The notes beneath the pieces were generated by a model. It saw only the letters and a list, made by a program, of their open reading frames with translations, did no database searches and was not told where the DNA came from. This document shows positions 47,500 to 60,890 of a DNA stretch of 64,000 bases, piece by piece (the first letter of the stretch is position 1; each line of letters starts with the position of its first letter). This stretch comes from Hirsutella rhossiliensis (Eukaryota > Ascomycota > Sordariomycetes > Hypocreales > Ophiocordycipitaceae), in NCBI RefSeq assembly GCF_020360975.1, contig NW_025408676.1, positions 2,542,001-2,606,000 on the forward strand. Reading direction: 5' to 3'. Position numbers and translations under genes: made by a program.

Positions 47500-48650
47500 T
47501 TTAAGACGATAATCTAGGATATAATTAAGGAGGCAGTTAAAGAAGAACTCTACCTAAGCATCGCTTTAGGCCTAGGGGGCCCTAAGCGAACCTAGGCCGC
47601 GGTTATAGCCGAGACTAAGGGACCGACCTAATACGAAGCTATAGTAAAATAGGTCCTACCGCGCTATAAACGCGAGATTATCGTAGTCCCTACTAAGGCA
47701 CCGCCTAAAATCTTAAGCCGCGAACCGAAGGATATAGTAAAGGCGGTAAATACGGCCTTAAAAGCTATAAGCGCTATAGCGGCGAGGCGCCTTTAAAGTA
47801 AAGATATCGCGGTTATATTTAATACCGCGGCGAGAGCTTATTAAAGGGACTAAGGCTAGGTTAAGGCCGTGTTTAGACTAGAGGCTACGATCTCCTACCG
47901 CGCGTATATAGTAGTCGTAAAGAACGTCCCTTTAAGGGTAGCGACGGTAGATAGGGAGTAATTACTCTATAAGATTATAAAGGCGAATAAAGTTAAGGTC
48001 CTCTAGGCCTAGGCGCTACGCCCCCGATCTAAGATATCGACGGCGACGACTATACTTATTAAGGTTAGTAGCTTAAAGGAGGCTAATAGGCTCTATAACC
48101 TAAGCTTAGTCCTTAAAGTATAGATCTTTTAATATAAACCCTATAATAAGTTAGTTTAATTATAAAGGTACTATAACTATTATAGATATAGCTATATCGC
48201 TAGGCGATATATATTAATATAACTTTATAGCTAATATAAGAGCATAATATATAATAGAGGTAAGGATAAATATAGGGCTAAGAAGGGCGAAATCCCCTAT
48301 AACTATATCTTATACTAAGGGGACTACCTATTATAGACCTAGACCTACCTTATAGCGAATAAAGCCTAGGAAAAGGTAAGGGAAAACTACTTATATTAAC
48401 CTTAATAGTTCGCGAATACTTAGACGTATACCGAGTAATAGGTACTCTTTATTATCGAAACCTAGGGCGTTCCTAAATCGACTATAGTCTAGAAGTAGGG
48501 ACTAGGTAGACCGCGCTAAGATAAGAGGTTAAGCTTAAAATACCCGCTAGCTAGTAGGGCTAGGGAGGCCGAACTAAGTATAAACGATATTTATAGGTAT
48601 AGTAAATAAAGAAGCGCTAGGAGATAGAGCGCCTCCCTCCTTATATAGAT
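47500..48650 (+). pseudogene. LINE C ORF1 (gag-like, zinc knuckle)
   Basis: The open-like frame VKAVNTALKAISAIAARRL (from about 47,736) leads to a zinc knuckle at about 48,166-48,210 reading RYYNYYRYSYIARRY. Changing Y back to C and H by C-to-T logic gives the CX2CX4HX4C pattern. ORF1 proteins of LINEs bind the element RNA and act as chaperones. The N-terminus is not resolved. Confidence 0.65.
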
Positions 48651-48859
48651 AACCCCTTTTACCCCGACCTTACCTATATATAACTAAAAGTACTATTTTA
48701 AAATATATAAAAGAGATATAAGCTAGCTTAGTTAGCGCTTTACTACTAAGCTAGCTTTAACCTAATAGTACTATAGAAAGTAAAAGCTATACTAGGAGGC
48801 GGCCCCCCCCCCCTTAGAGTAGCGCCTTATAGCTTAGTTTATAAGGAGGGCAGGTATAC

Positions 48860-51800
48860 GCTATATATATATAAAAGGCTTAGGCTAGGGACTTAGTCGC
48901 CTTAGTCTAGACTAGACTAAAGTAAGGTAATTTTCGGGGATAGTACTAAACTATAGGCGATTTACTAACTACTAAGGGCCGCGAGGGTAAGAGCGCTACG
49001 TAACTTAAGCGTAATCGAACTAAAGTACCTTATAGTAATAGTAAGGGACTTTAATATTTATTACCTACTTTAAGATAAATATAATAGAACCTTAGATAGC
49101 GCGATATAACTTATATAAGAGGCGATAAGGCTATAACTTAAACTCGCTACCTTAAGAGGGGAGTATATAAGATTCTTTTATAGCTAAAGGGATAGTATTA
49201 TCGACCTAGCTTAGGTAACGCTAGAGACTAGAATATAGTATACTAGGCCCGACCTAGACCTAACTAGGTTAGACTATATCCCTTAAACTATTATACTATA
49301 GGTCGATACCTAGGCCTAAGTACCTAAACTAGCCTTAAGGTAGAAAGAAGTAAAAGTAAAGCTAGTTAAAGCTAAGACTATATCCTAGCTAGGACTATAC
49401 TAGCTAATACTTTAAACGCCTAAGGATATCGATAAGGACCTAGACTACGTCTTCGCTACTTTAGTATAGATCGCGATAGCTATAGTTCTATGCTAAGGGT
49501 AAGTATTACCTAAGGGCAACGTATAGTTTACCTTAGAGGTAGGGAGGGCGATAAGGGAGGCTAAGAGGGCGAGGAGGAAGTATAAGCGGGAAAGGAATAA
49601 GGCGAACTAAGAAGACCTATATAAAGCGTTTATAGCTTAAATACGGACCGTCTATAAGGTAAGGAGGGCTTATTAGCGCGAGTTCCTAGAGGAATTTAGC
49701 GCTAATAATACTAAGCTTTAAAATATAAAGAGGTAGGTAAGACTCTATAGTAAGCTATTACCGGAACCGACCTATATCCTACTACTAGTTAAGGAAGGTA
49801 AGGACTAACTAATAGAAACCTTTAAAAGGAAGGCCTAGCTATTAGCCGCTAAGTTTTTCTTATTAGAGGCTAGCACGACCTAAGGGCTACCCTAGCTTAT
49901 AGTTAAGGCGACCCTTATAGTTAACTAATAGATCTAGCTAGCTAACGTTATAAGGGCGCTAGGTAAGATAGTAAGCTAGAAAGCGGTAGGTTTAAACGGC
50001 GTCCTTTTAAGGTTTATTAAGAAGTATAGCTTAGCCCTAGTCTAGTAACTAGCTATAATCTTTAACGCCTATACCCGACTCTTATATTTCCTAGGTTAGT
50101 TCTATAGCGCGAATATAGTAGTTATTTAAAAGCTAGGTAAGAGGCTAGACGCCTACTATATAATAAGGGGTTAAAGACTAATCTCCCTCCTACTTATAGT
50201 AAGAAAAGTACTTAAGTAGATATTAGCTTAAAGGATCGCGGGAGTAGTAAAAGCGAATAGTATCCTACTAAATAAATAAATAGGGAATAAGAAGGAACGC
50301 TCTATAAAGGTAGCGATCTTACTAGTAACGGAACTAGTATACGCGACGTAGGCCTAAAAGGGTATTATATTATTCTTATAGCTAGATATTAAGGGCGTAT
50401 TTAATATAGTTAACTATAATAAGCTTATAAGGGAACTAAAGCTTAAGGGATACCCTAGGTAGCTTATAAGCCTAATACTAAGCTTTATAAGCGATAGGAG
50501 ATCGACCCTTTACTTTAATAGGAGGACCTTAAAGCTAACTTAAGTACTAATAAGAGTCCTTTAAGGCTCCCCCTTATCCTTAATCCTATTTCTATACTAT
50601 ATAACCCCCTTATATAAAAGGCTTAATACGATATATAGTATTTATACTATTAGCTTTACTAACGATATAAATATAGTTAGTATTAGACCTAACGAGGCTA
50701 CTATAGTAGTATACCTAGAAGAAGCCTAGAGGGTATACGCGGAATAAGTAACTAAGTTCGTAGTTACTTTTAAACTATTAAAGAGCAAATTACTATACTT
50801 TATATAAAGGAGATAAGCGATAACGACGCCGGTTTACTTTAAGGCTAACGTAGTAACCCCGGTCTAAGAGGCCCGCCTACTAAGGGTTTAGGTATACTAG
50901 AAACTATACTAAAAAGCGTACTTAAAATAACTCCGAGTAAAGTTAAAGCGCTAGACTATAGCCCTAACTAAGCTCGCGGCGTCTACGTAGGGCTATACCT
51001 TACTACGCGCTAAGGAAGTCTATAGTAAGGTAATCCGGTCCTTAATCTCTTATACTATAGTTATATTCTATAAGATAACGCCTATAGGGAGGAAACTACG
51101 CGGAATTACGCGGGACCTTACTTAGGACTAGTTAGCTTACCTCTAAGTAGTAATAAGTACCTACTACGCGACCTTAGTCTATTAAGTTAAAGTAGAGGTA
51201 TAGGTGCCCTTAATCGACCTCTACTTAAACTAAAGAATAATAAATACCCTTTAAAGGCTAAAAGACTTAGGGCTCCTAGGCTAAATCTAACGCGCGTTTA
51301 ACGTAGTCGCAGGTATACTTAAAAGGAGGCGACGCTAAAGAAAGGGTAAACCCTTAGCGGTACTACCTATAAGTAGACCCCCCTTTACGAAGGAGATAAG
51401 GGGGGTCTAGAGCTAAATAAGAATAGACGACCTCCTAAATAAAGCTAAGTCGCTTAAAAGGCTAAATAAGGAATAGGCCGCTTAATAGAACGCTAAGAAA
51501 GATATAATCTAATAATACTAGACTACCCTCTACCCCGCTAACTTCCTACCTTAGTTCGATAAAGCAATAACGCTAGACTATTATAAGGGCCTCCCTAAGT
51601 ATATTAGTACGGTAATTACCTAAATACATATTAGAAAGATTAGGCTTAATAACTTCCTCTTTAACTAATAGGTCCTTAGCGTAGTTTCGCTAATATATAC
51701 CTATAAATAAAGATAGGATACTATTTACTATACGATAATCGACTATCTACTAATAGTAGAGGCGAGGGAGTCCCTTTTAATATAAGCCTAGGATATAGGT

Positions 51801-52050
51801 AACGTAAAAGCGGGCCTTTAAGGGAAAAGGACTATAGCGCCGCTAGTATAATAGTTCCTCTACTTAGGTAGGCTCTACTAGTTCGACCTAGCTTAGAGGC
51901 TATACGTAGATATACTAGATAATAGAACCGGGGTTACGCTAGGGATAGAGCGGCCCTAACTAAGACTACCCTAGCTAACTACCTCCCTTACTAAGGCGAC
52001 CTAGAAAGAGAGAAGACTTATAATTATAAGACTATAGCTTTAACTAAACT
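48860..52050 (+). pseudogene. LINE C ORF2 (endonuclease + reverse transcriptase)
   Basis: An APE-type endonuclease block GDFNIYYLL*D (about 49,044) is followed by reverse transcriptase. LDIKGVFNIVNYNKLIREL is at about 50,382, and the catalytic box reads SFTNDINIVSI at 50,652-50,684 (family: FADD; first D now N). The frame runs on to about 52,050, overlapping the end of the opposite-strand frame. The protein nicks target DNA and copies the LINE RNA in place. RIP stops and the altered catalytic residue show it is inactive. Confidence 0.8.
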
Positions 52051-52069
52051 AGACCTAGACTAAGCGTAA

Positions 52070-53560
52070 ACCTCGCCGATTAAACTATAAACTAAATAAA
52101 ACTAATATAACCTAACTAAACCGACCTTAATAGCTATAGAATAAGACCTACTACCGAAAGACTATAACTAAATAAGACCTAACCTAAAACTAAATTAAGA
52201 TAGAGCTAATAACTAGCCCCCCTTAAACTATAACCCTAGCCTAGCTTATTAGTAGTAACGTCCGCCTTATTATTATAGTAGGAATAATAAGACCCCCTTA
52301 AGGTAGTATATAAAGTATAAGAGGGAGTAACCTAAGGCTTATAAGGAGTATAGGGACTACTACTACTATAAGAACCCTAATAATAACTAAATAGACCTAA
52401 CCTTAAACCTAAACTAAAGCTAGCTTAGATAGCTAGCTTACGAGATAAAGTAATAACTAGGGTCTATACTAAGGTAAGACCTATACCGGCGGCGGTATAG
52501 AGGCGTTCGCTATAGCCTATACTATAACTATAGATCTAATTAAGGTTAAGACTAGTAATAATCTTAGCTAAGACTAAACTATAATAGCTATAAAGACGCT
52601 ATTAAACGAAGTTAGGAGCGTTAGTAAGATCGGTAGGCGACGTAAGATAGGGACGCTTTAGGGCGGGCTTAGCGCTAAGAAAACTACTAAGCTATAGCTC
52701 GGTATTAAAGGGAGACGTAGTTACCTCCTAAGCCGGCTCCGCGATAGCCGCGGGCATAGATACCTTAGCCTTAGCCTTAGATAGGGCCTTAGACGCGGCT
52801 ACTACCTTACCCTTACCTTTACCCTTCCCTTTATTAATAGGGATTAAGGCTAGAATAGGCCTAGTAAGACTAGTAAGATTAAAGCCGCTATCCTTTATGT
52901 TAAGGCCGTCGCTAGTAATAAGATAAAAATAGTTAGCGAGATCGTTAACCGCTATAAGAGTCTTTTAAGTAACTAAGAGTAACTTAGGCCTAACTTAGGC
53001 TAAGGTCTTAATAGCGTTACTAAACTTACCTAAGTACTTTTCTAGGGACTTATATATATAGCGGGTATTATCTACGAAATAGGTAAAAGCTAATATAAGT
53101 ATCTTTATATTCTTAGTAACCGTAGCTAGACTAAGGGTAGACTCGCCTAACGCGCCCTTACCCTTAGCGGCGGGGGCCTTCTAACTAACGCAAATATAAG
53201 TTTCTAGAGTAGTATAATAAAGGCGCTCTTATACTAAACCCTTAATAAAGGAAGGGCTATTAACCTTAGACTATGCTTAATAGAAGGTATTAGTAGCCTC
53301 TTTACTTTTAAAGGTAATCTAGAACTTAGATTAGTACTAAACTTAGATAGTACTATAGCGGGAAGAGGTTACTTACTTAATAATAAGACTAGTTAAAGTC
53401 GGCGTAAGTAATATACGCTTTAGCCTTTATGGCTATTAAAGTTAGTAAAAATATTAAAGGTAGGACTAACCTAAGATAAAGCTAGGATTAATATATATAA
53501 GACTAGTTTTAATAGCTAGCGAAGGACTTATAAGTAAGCTTACTAGTAAGACGCTTAATA
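52070..53560 (-). pseudogene. Opposite-strand frame of unknown function, LINE C copy
   Basis: The minus strand is coding-like through about 1.5 kb. It includes YIYKSLEKYLGKFSNAIKTL (about 53,060-53,000), NDLANYFYLITSDG, a Lys/Gly run PINKGKGKGKGK (about 52,840-52,805), FNTEL*LSSFLSAKPALKRP, TDLTNAPNF and a Ser/Tyr/Pro-rich end (SSSSPYTPYKP). All stops can be explained as RIP-changed Gln or Trp codons. The same protein is readable in LINE D with different mutations, which argues for past coding. No known LINE domain fits. Confidence 0.6.
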
Positions 53561-54430
53561 TATATAAAATATAAGATAGAGCGCTCCGATCCCGCTACTA
53601 TAGCGACTTTCTTATAAGGAAGGGGTTTTAAAGGAGGCGAGCCGCTACTACCTAAGTCGGCTTCTTAGTTAGATATTATAACGCGACGATAAGCGAACTA
53701 GATATAGTATTAAGGAGACCTAAAGTTATAGAAATAAGGTAGGCGAGGTAGTAGTTAGGCCTATAAAAGAGATAGATAATAAAGGGATAGGAGGAGGCAT
53801 ATATAGAACTAAGGGGGGAGGGTAGGTATATATAAGCGCGAGCCGGGCGCGCGTAATTAGTAACTACGAGATAAAGGGTAAATATAGGCCGCCGCGCCCT
53901 TAATTAGGAAGTCGCGTAGCTAGATAGGAACCGATTTATAATTAGCGGAGCCGGCTAACTAAATTTCGATTAGCCGGCCTTACCTAGGAGCGACCTATAC
54001 TAGCGCCCGGCCTAGTAACCGGATATTACTTACCCTACTAACTAATAGACTAATAAGCTAACGTAACCGTGGCTACGCGGCTATAATATAAGAGCTAGGG
54101 TAAATAAAGGCGCCCGTAAGTTAAGCCCTTAGAGAGAGACTACTACCTATAACCCTAGGCCCGGGCTAGCGAGCCTAGGCCGCGGCCGCTTAAGATAGTA
54201 GCGGCTATAGCCTAAGAGGGCCCGCGCTAAGACGCGATTTTATAGGAGGAGCCCGCGGTAGCTAGCGTAAATTTCCTATATACTACTACTATAACCTCGT
54301 TTAAGGCGGACCTATACTAAAAGAGGGGAGGGTTTTCCCTTAAGCACTTTAGTTTTTCCCTCTTATTTAATATTAAAGTTCTAGATACCTCTAGCTAGGT
54401 CCTTAGCGTAATCTTAATAATAATAATATA

Positions 54431-54560
54431 TTATACTACTTTATAGTTAATTATATACTATACTTTATAATTTTATTTATTTTTATACTAAAGGTTAAGT
54501 TTTTATTTTATATCTTTTTATTTTATATATAGTATTTTTATATCGATTCTCCCTTAGTTA
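54431..54560 (-). pseudogene. Gypsy-1 remnant between LINE C and Copia-3
   Basis: These 130 bp of A/T-rich DNA should be the RNase H-integrase linker of Gypsy-1 by position. The minus strand reads INYKVV near LINE C, compatible with the strand preceding the integrase zinc region. No firm motif. Confidence 0.35.
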
Positions 54561-54565
54561 AATAT
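54561..54565. repeat. Target-site duplication AATAT, left copy (Copia-3)
   Basis: AATAT precedes Copia-3 and recurs at 60,886-60,890 directly after it. Being A/T-only, it is weaker evidence alone, but it coincides exactly with both LTR ends. Confidence 0.8.
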
Positions 54566-55049
54566 TATCGCAAAGCGTAGCTTAATTTTATAGTTCTTAG
54601 AGATATCCCTTAGTACGAGGGACTAAGGAAGCTAAAAACACCCGGTATAAAAGAAGGAAGAAGGAGCTAAAAAGAAGTATAGAAAGGAGGGTAGGGGTAT
54701 AAGGGGAAGTAGAAGTAGCGATAGCTTCCTATAAAAGTAGCGAGAGATAAGATAGATAGGCTAGCAACGGCTAGAAAGGAGGGGAAAAACTAGTAAAAAG
54801 CTTAGTAGTTAAAAGGATATTAATAGCTTCTTTAAGTAGGGTCTTCTTTATTAATCGAGATACTAAATAAGTATAAAGAGGGGCGTTAGATAGAGGAAAG
54901 AAGGAAAATTAAGGTAATATAATAATTACTCCCTTACTATAATTACTACCCCTATAAGATTTAAATATCTCTGCCCTACCTATCTAACCCCTTACTTTTA
55001 CTTTTACCTTTATATATTTTATATATACTTCTTATATCTCTCTTTACGA
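54566..55049 (+). repeat. Copia-3 5' LTR (about 484 bp)
   Basis: Runs from TATCGCAAAG to CTTTACGAGA; GTTATAAGCC (primer-binding region) follows. Matches the 3' LTR closely. Confidence 0.88.
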
Positions 55050-58000
55050 GAGTTATAAGCCTAGGAGGAATAGTATTCCTATACCTTCCGGCTACTATAA
55101 AAGGCACCTTACTTATATCCCTCGTAGCTTCCTTTTACCCCTTTTACTAGAAAAGCCGATTTTTAACCGACTTTTCTACCTTTCCCTATAATAATATCGA
55201 AAAACGACTCCTTTACTATCCCTATAGTCTATAAGACGATTCTTATAAAGCCCTAAGATTAAGATAAGTAGGTAAAGGAGCTATAGGCTTATATAGATAG
55301 AACAATCTATAATTTAGTCTTCTTTAATAAGTAAGACCCTCTTAAGCCCCCTCTTTATCCTAAGGCGACGGACTTTATAGAGGGAGCTACCCTCTTCTCT
55401 AAGCTAACCTTTATATAATAAAAAGCTTTTTCTACTACCTTAGGCGACTATAAGAGTTACCGGAAGGAATACCTCTATAAAATAAAGCTACTAACGGCTG
55501 CTTATATAGCGATAACGGAATCCGTTAGTGCCGTAAAGCTAATCTCTCTTCGAGAAAAAGAGACTCCTAGGTAGTAGCTTTTAAAGCTCGAGACCTCGAT
55601 AGCTCCCTCGAGAGGGTATATAACTAACCGTATTAGGAAGACTTATATAGTATACCTAGGAGCCTTTTCTACTAGGAACCTACTAGCTTCTTCGTAGCTA
55701 GCTAAGTAGGAAGAGATCCTTAAGGAAGCTAACTAATACTTCTTTATAAAAGCTCTTTCCGGCTAGTAGCTATAGGATATATCTCTGCTAATAAAGCCTA
55801 TTAGTAACGGTTACTTAACTATCTTTTAAGAAGCTAGCCGGGAACTAGACGAAGAGGCTGCTAGAGTATAATAGTAAGCAGTCTTATTCCTTTATAGCTA
55901 GCACTCGACCTAGACGGCTCGACCTGCTGCCCCTATAGCTGCTGCAGCCCCTATTGCTGCGGCTCCTACTACTGCTACTACGGCTATTGCCCCTCCGGCT
56001 CCTCCTCCCTTAAGAGCCTTAACGCCGTCGTTAACTATAGCTACGGCCCTAGGCCCGGCCCCGGCTCCGTATCTTGCTCCGGGCCCGGCCCCGGTCCTAT
56101 TAGTTAGACCGGCCCGACTAGTCCCCTAATAGACCTTTTAGTCCGTTAGTCGAAAAATCAGGGAACTAGTCGAAATCGAACCTCTTTATTAAAATCAGCA
56201 ATAAGGGGTAAAAAGGGGGGGTTTTTAAGCAGACCTTCTAGACCGGGACGAGGATTCCTCGAAGAAATAACGTACGAGGAGGAATCGACCTACCTACTAA
56301 GCGTATAAAAAGCCCTATCGGCTAGAAGACTACTAGTAGGTCTTCGAGGAAAACCGACCTAAAGGAATTAACCCTTTAAAGAGGCTACGAGAAATAGTAT
56401 AATAGTCTCTTAAGGAGGACCCCTTATTATAGAAGAAGATAGACGAGATTCGGGTTACTAAGAAATAGTAACTAACGCCGCTGCCCTTATTCGAGCTATA
56501 AATTCGAGGAAAAATCATTAGTATAGTAAATCCGGCATTCGTCTTCCCTATAGATTAGTAAGACTAACCGTTAGGACCCTCCGACTATCCCCTAAGAAAA
56601 TCAGCTATCCTTAACTTTAGTACTTCCCTTAATATCTATAATATACTCTTATAATTCCGGTCCTTTAAAAAGGCACGAAAGGAATATCTTATTGCCGGGG
56701 AATTAACTATACGGATAGAGGGATATAGAAGGGTGAATTTTACGATGAAATTACCTAATAGGTCTATATAAATTCTTCGAAGAAAAAGGGTAGCTTTTTA
56801 CCCTCGATTTTTAACGAGCCTAATTTCCTTTTACTTTCTTTAAGAGGAAGGAATCTTCTAGGATACGATATCTAAGCCTACGAGGCTAGTCTAAAAGAAT
56901 TAGACTATCGGGCTTATCGAGGAAAAATTCGGTTAATTTATTCTCGAATTCCGACCTATCCTTAGGAAGGAACTACTTAAGAAGTTAGCTTTCCCTACTA
57001 AGAGGGTAGGATCTAAGGACCCTCTTTTAGTAGCCTAAGGAGACGGTCTTCTTTAGCACGTATAACTTAGTTACCTAGGCCCCCTAGCTTTATATAAGCT
57101 AGGCTAATAATAGGGCGTACGAATAAGGGGCCTAAAGACCGTTAAATACGAATACTATAGCTAAGGGAAGACTAAGAGATAAATTTCTAGACGGACCTTA
57201 ATATAACCGGACTAGCTATATAAGGAAATTTAAGTCGACTAGACTAACGTCTCTAGGGATTAAGAAAGCTTCGTTAGGGTAATATTTTTTATAGACGCTT
57301 TTTTAGGGATAGTTTTCCCCTATTTCTTACGGACCTACCTAAGTAAGTATAACTAGTTTGCCCTTTAAGTCTTCGTTAACTAGATAAAATCCTACTTTAG
57401 CTACGAGGTAAAGAAGATACGGTTTAACGGAGAGCTATTTACGAAGGATATCTTAAATTAGCTTCGAAAAAGGGGTATTTTACCCTTCCTATTAGCACCG
57501 AATACCTAGGCCTAGAACGGAGGGGCAGAAAGATTAAGGGGTGCTATAATAAAAAGGGCCTATACGATAAGACTTACTATAAGGCTTCCCTATAACCTTT
57601 AAAGGGAAGTCGTTAAGACCGCTTATTACTTATAGAACCGGACCCTTAGAGGGACTACCTAAGAAATAGACTAGAAATCCCCCCTTAAGCTCTTTACGAA
57701 GAAGAGGGCCTCGCTAGCCTACCTTCGTGCCTATAGCTATAAGGCATACGCTATAACTGCCGATATATAGCTAAAAAGGAAGAAGAAAAGAAAGCTTAAT
57801 CCTAGAGCCTTTATTAGTTACCTCGTTAAGTATAATTCTATAAATATCTTCCGGATCTAGATTCCTCTTCTATAAAAGGTTATTTCGACTAGGGATATAA
57901 TTTTTAATAAATCTAGCTTCTTCGACGGAAAGAGGGATTAATAGCCCCTCTTACTCTCTTAACGTTAGCTAATTTAAAAGATCTAAATTCCCCCTTCTTA

Positions 58001-60399
58001 ATAGTCTTAAGAAGAGGCCTTAGATAAGGAAATAGAAAAAGAAACTAATATCGAAGTAGTCGAGGATAACGCCGACTTCGAAGAAGAAAAAAAGGAAGCT
58101 ATTAGATTAGATAATCTAGACGAAGAAGGAGACTATAGGAAAGTAGTAGAGCTAGAATACGCCTACCTCCCTACGCCTCCTCTTATAAAATAAGAAGAAG
58201 ATCTAGAAGCAGCTTTTTTAGTTAGTCTTCCTATCTCGGCCCTTAAGGGGGTAGGAAAGGCACCTCTCTTAAAGGATTATCTAGCTGCCTTTTTATCCCT
58301 ACTTCGAGAAGCAAAGGAAGGTATAGGGCCCGATATAAAAGAAGACTAACCTCTCCCTTATTTCGATCGTTTTTTCGACTTCTACTTAACGCTAATAGAA
58401 GACGGTTCCTATAGAGCGTTTATAGTAGGCCGGCTCTTTAAGCTATAGCTATTAGTAAGGAAGGTATATAAAAGAGACCTCCCGGACCTACTAGTAAACT
58501 AGAAGCAGCTAGAAAAACACCCCTTTAAAGACTAGTTTTTCTAGGCCTAGAAAGACTACCTAGCCTTATATAAAGAGATAGGGTCTTTTAAAGAGGTCCT
58601 TAAGGAAAAGGTAAGAGGAAAATAGGTCCTTAGCTATAAGTAGGTCTTTATCTATAAGACTAATAAATATAGCTTCCTTTAAAAGTATAAAGCCCGGCTA
58701 GTTATCTATAGGAATTAATAGGAAAAAGGGGATCTACTTACTAGGGCAACCACCTTAGTAGGGATATCTTTTTAGACCCTTATAGCTATAGTAGTAGAAT
58801 TCGACCTTAAGCTCGAATAGATAGATATAGTTAACGCCTTTATTAACTATCTACTTAAGGAAGAAGAAGAAGTTATCTATATACGCCTTCTACTAAGCTT
58901 TTAATAGCTAGGAAAGGTTCTATAGCTTAGGAAAGCTCTATACGGACTATAAAGATTACCCCTTCTTTAGTAATAGTATTTAATAGGTTCCCTCGAAGCC
59001 CTAGGCTTTAAGAAAGTCCCTTAGGAACCGTATATAATATAAAAAGGTAAAATCACGGTCTTCTTTTACGTCGACGATATTATCTAAGCCTACCTAAAAG
59101 AGGAAGAGGCTACTACTAGGGAGGCTATACGAGGCCTATAATAAAGGTATAAGATAACTAGGCTAAGGGAGCTAAAGTAGTTCCTAGGGATACGAATCCT
59201 TTAGAATAGGTCCTAACGGACTATCTAGCTTACCTAAGACGCCTATATCGATAAGGTCGCTTATAAATTCCTCCCTAATTCCCTCGATAAGAAGCTTCCC
59301 TCTACGCCTATATTAGATAAAGAGCTTTTACCTAATCCGTCCTTTTAAGCTAGGGAGTAAGAAACACTAATATTAATAGAAGGTAGGCTCCCTGCTTTTT
59401 TTAGCTATTTCTACTAGACCGGATATCTCTTTTACGGTCTCCTAGCTAGCTAGGTATAATTAGAATCCTAGCCCTAGGTATTAAGAAGTAGTAGATAGAG
59501 CTATCCTTTATCTCTATTTAACGAGATTATATAGTTTACGCCTAAGAGGGTAGGGAAGGAAATAAGCTACCGAAATCTTCCTTTATTTAAGCGATTCGTC
59601 CTTTACGGATAATTCCTTAGATAGAAAGAGCTTATAAGGGTATATTATATCCCTTTTTAGAGGAACTATTACTTAGAAAGCTCTAAAGCAGGCTACCGTT
59701 ACGACTTTTAATATAGAGGCAGAGCTACTAGCTCTTTTAAAAGCGTTAAAAGAAGCGATTTTCCTAAGCTAGCTACTAATATCTTTATAACTATAAATTC
59801 CGTCCCTATTAGCTATAGAATGCAATAATATATAGACTATACGAATTCTTATAGAGGAAAATAGTAAGCTATCGACCTAGCTATAGTATATCGATATCTA
59901 CTAGTATTAGTTACGCTAAGAGGTTTAAAGGGGACTAATTTCTATCCGTTAGGTTTTAACGGCATCGATAAAAGCCGACGGTCTTACGAAGCCCTTACCG
60001 AAGTAGAAGCTAGCTATCTTTTTATAGTAAATAGGGCTAAAAGACGTTCGAGAGAAGCTATCCTTAGAGGCCCGCCTTAAGAGTCTATAAGAGGAGCTAA
60101 TAGTACGTATAAGAAGGTAATATCTATAGCCGAAGAAAAGGAAGAGGTTTTTCCCTTTAAAGGGCCCCCTATTTTAATTAGGTTTTTCCCTTCTAAGAAG
60201 GCCCCCTATTCTTATAGGACTTTCCCCTCTTTAAGCCCCTTTTCCTTAAGTAGGTCTAAAAGAGCCTAGGGACCTAAAAGGGCCCCTGCTTTCCTCGAGT
60301 AAAGGGAGAAGTATAGAGCTAAGAACCTCCTCTATACGCTTACTAGCCCGAAGCCGTATTAGCTATGCCTTTAAGGGGCAGGCTATAGCTAAGGGGGTG
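55050..60399 (+). pseudogene. Copia-3 gag-pol pseudogene
   Basis: Same layout as Copia-1. A Pro/Ala-rich gag segment lies near 55,920-56,100. A degraded protease lies at about 56,605, where DSG now reads NFS. Integrase follows (APNT*A*NGGAERL near 57,498). The reverse-transcriptase box YVDD is intact at 59,067-59,078, and RNase H (SDSSFTDNSLDRKSL) lies near 59,595. The protease loss and many stops make it inactive. A 61-codon minus-strand open frame at 56,333-56,518 is an accident within gag-pol. Confidence 0.85.
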
Positions 60400-60885
60400 T
60401 ATCGCGAAGCGTAGCCTAATTTCGTAGTTCTTAGAGATATCCCTTAGCACGAGGGACTAAGGAAGCTAAAAACACCCGGTATAGAAGAAGGAAGAAGGAG
60501 CTAAAAAGAGGTATAGAAAGGAGGGTAAGGGTATAAGGGGAAGTAGAAGTAGCGATAGCTTCCTATAGAGGTAGCGAGAGATAAGATGGATAGGCCGGCA
60601 ACGGCTAGAAAGGAGGGGAAAAACTAGTAAAAAGCTCGGTAGTTAAAAGGATACTAATAGCTTCTTTAAGTAGGATCTTCTTTATTAATCGAGATGCTAG
60701 ATAGGTATAAAGAGGGGCGTTAGATAGAGGAAAGAAGGAAAATTAAGGCAATATAATAATTACTCCCTTACTATAATTACTGCCCCTATAAGATTTAAAT
60801 ATCTCTGCCCTACCTATCTAACCCCTTACTTTTACTTTTACCTTTATATATTTTATATATACTTCTTATATCTCTCTTTATAAGA
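60400..60885 (+). repeat. Copia-3 3' LTR (about 486 bp)
   Basis: Runs from TATCGCGAAG to CTTTATAAGA, followed by the duplicated AATAT. Confidence 0.88.
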
Positions 60886-60890
60886 AATAT

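Larger units (their letters stand above)
47077..54430 (+). mobile_element. LINE C: full-length Tad1-like LINE inside Gypsy-1
   Basis: About 7.35 kb, from the AAAAACTTCTT 5' end to a (TAA)n tail at about 54,414-54,428. It appears the least mutated LINE copy here, with many CG dinucleotides kept. It splits the Gypsy-1 integrase/linker region. I found no clear target duplication, perhaps because the flanks are almost pure A/T. Sub-features follow separately. Confidence 0.88.
54566..60885 (+). mobile_element. Copia-3: complete Ty1/Copia element inside Gypsy-1
   Basis: A 6,320-bp copy of the Copia-1 family with LTRs of about 485 bp and the same domain order. The 5' LTR starts TATCGCAAAG and the 3' LTR TATCGCGAAG. 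A purine tract (AAGGGGGT) precedes the 3' LTR. It lies about 135 bp after LINE C in Gypsy-1. RIP stops are present in every domain. Confidence 0.92.

Noticed and set aside
56333..56518. 61-codon minus-strand ORF with ATG
   Set aside because: Antisense to the Copia-3 gag-pol; no equivalent conserved frame in Copia-1.
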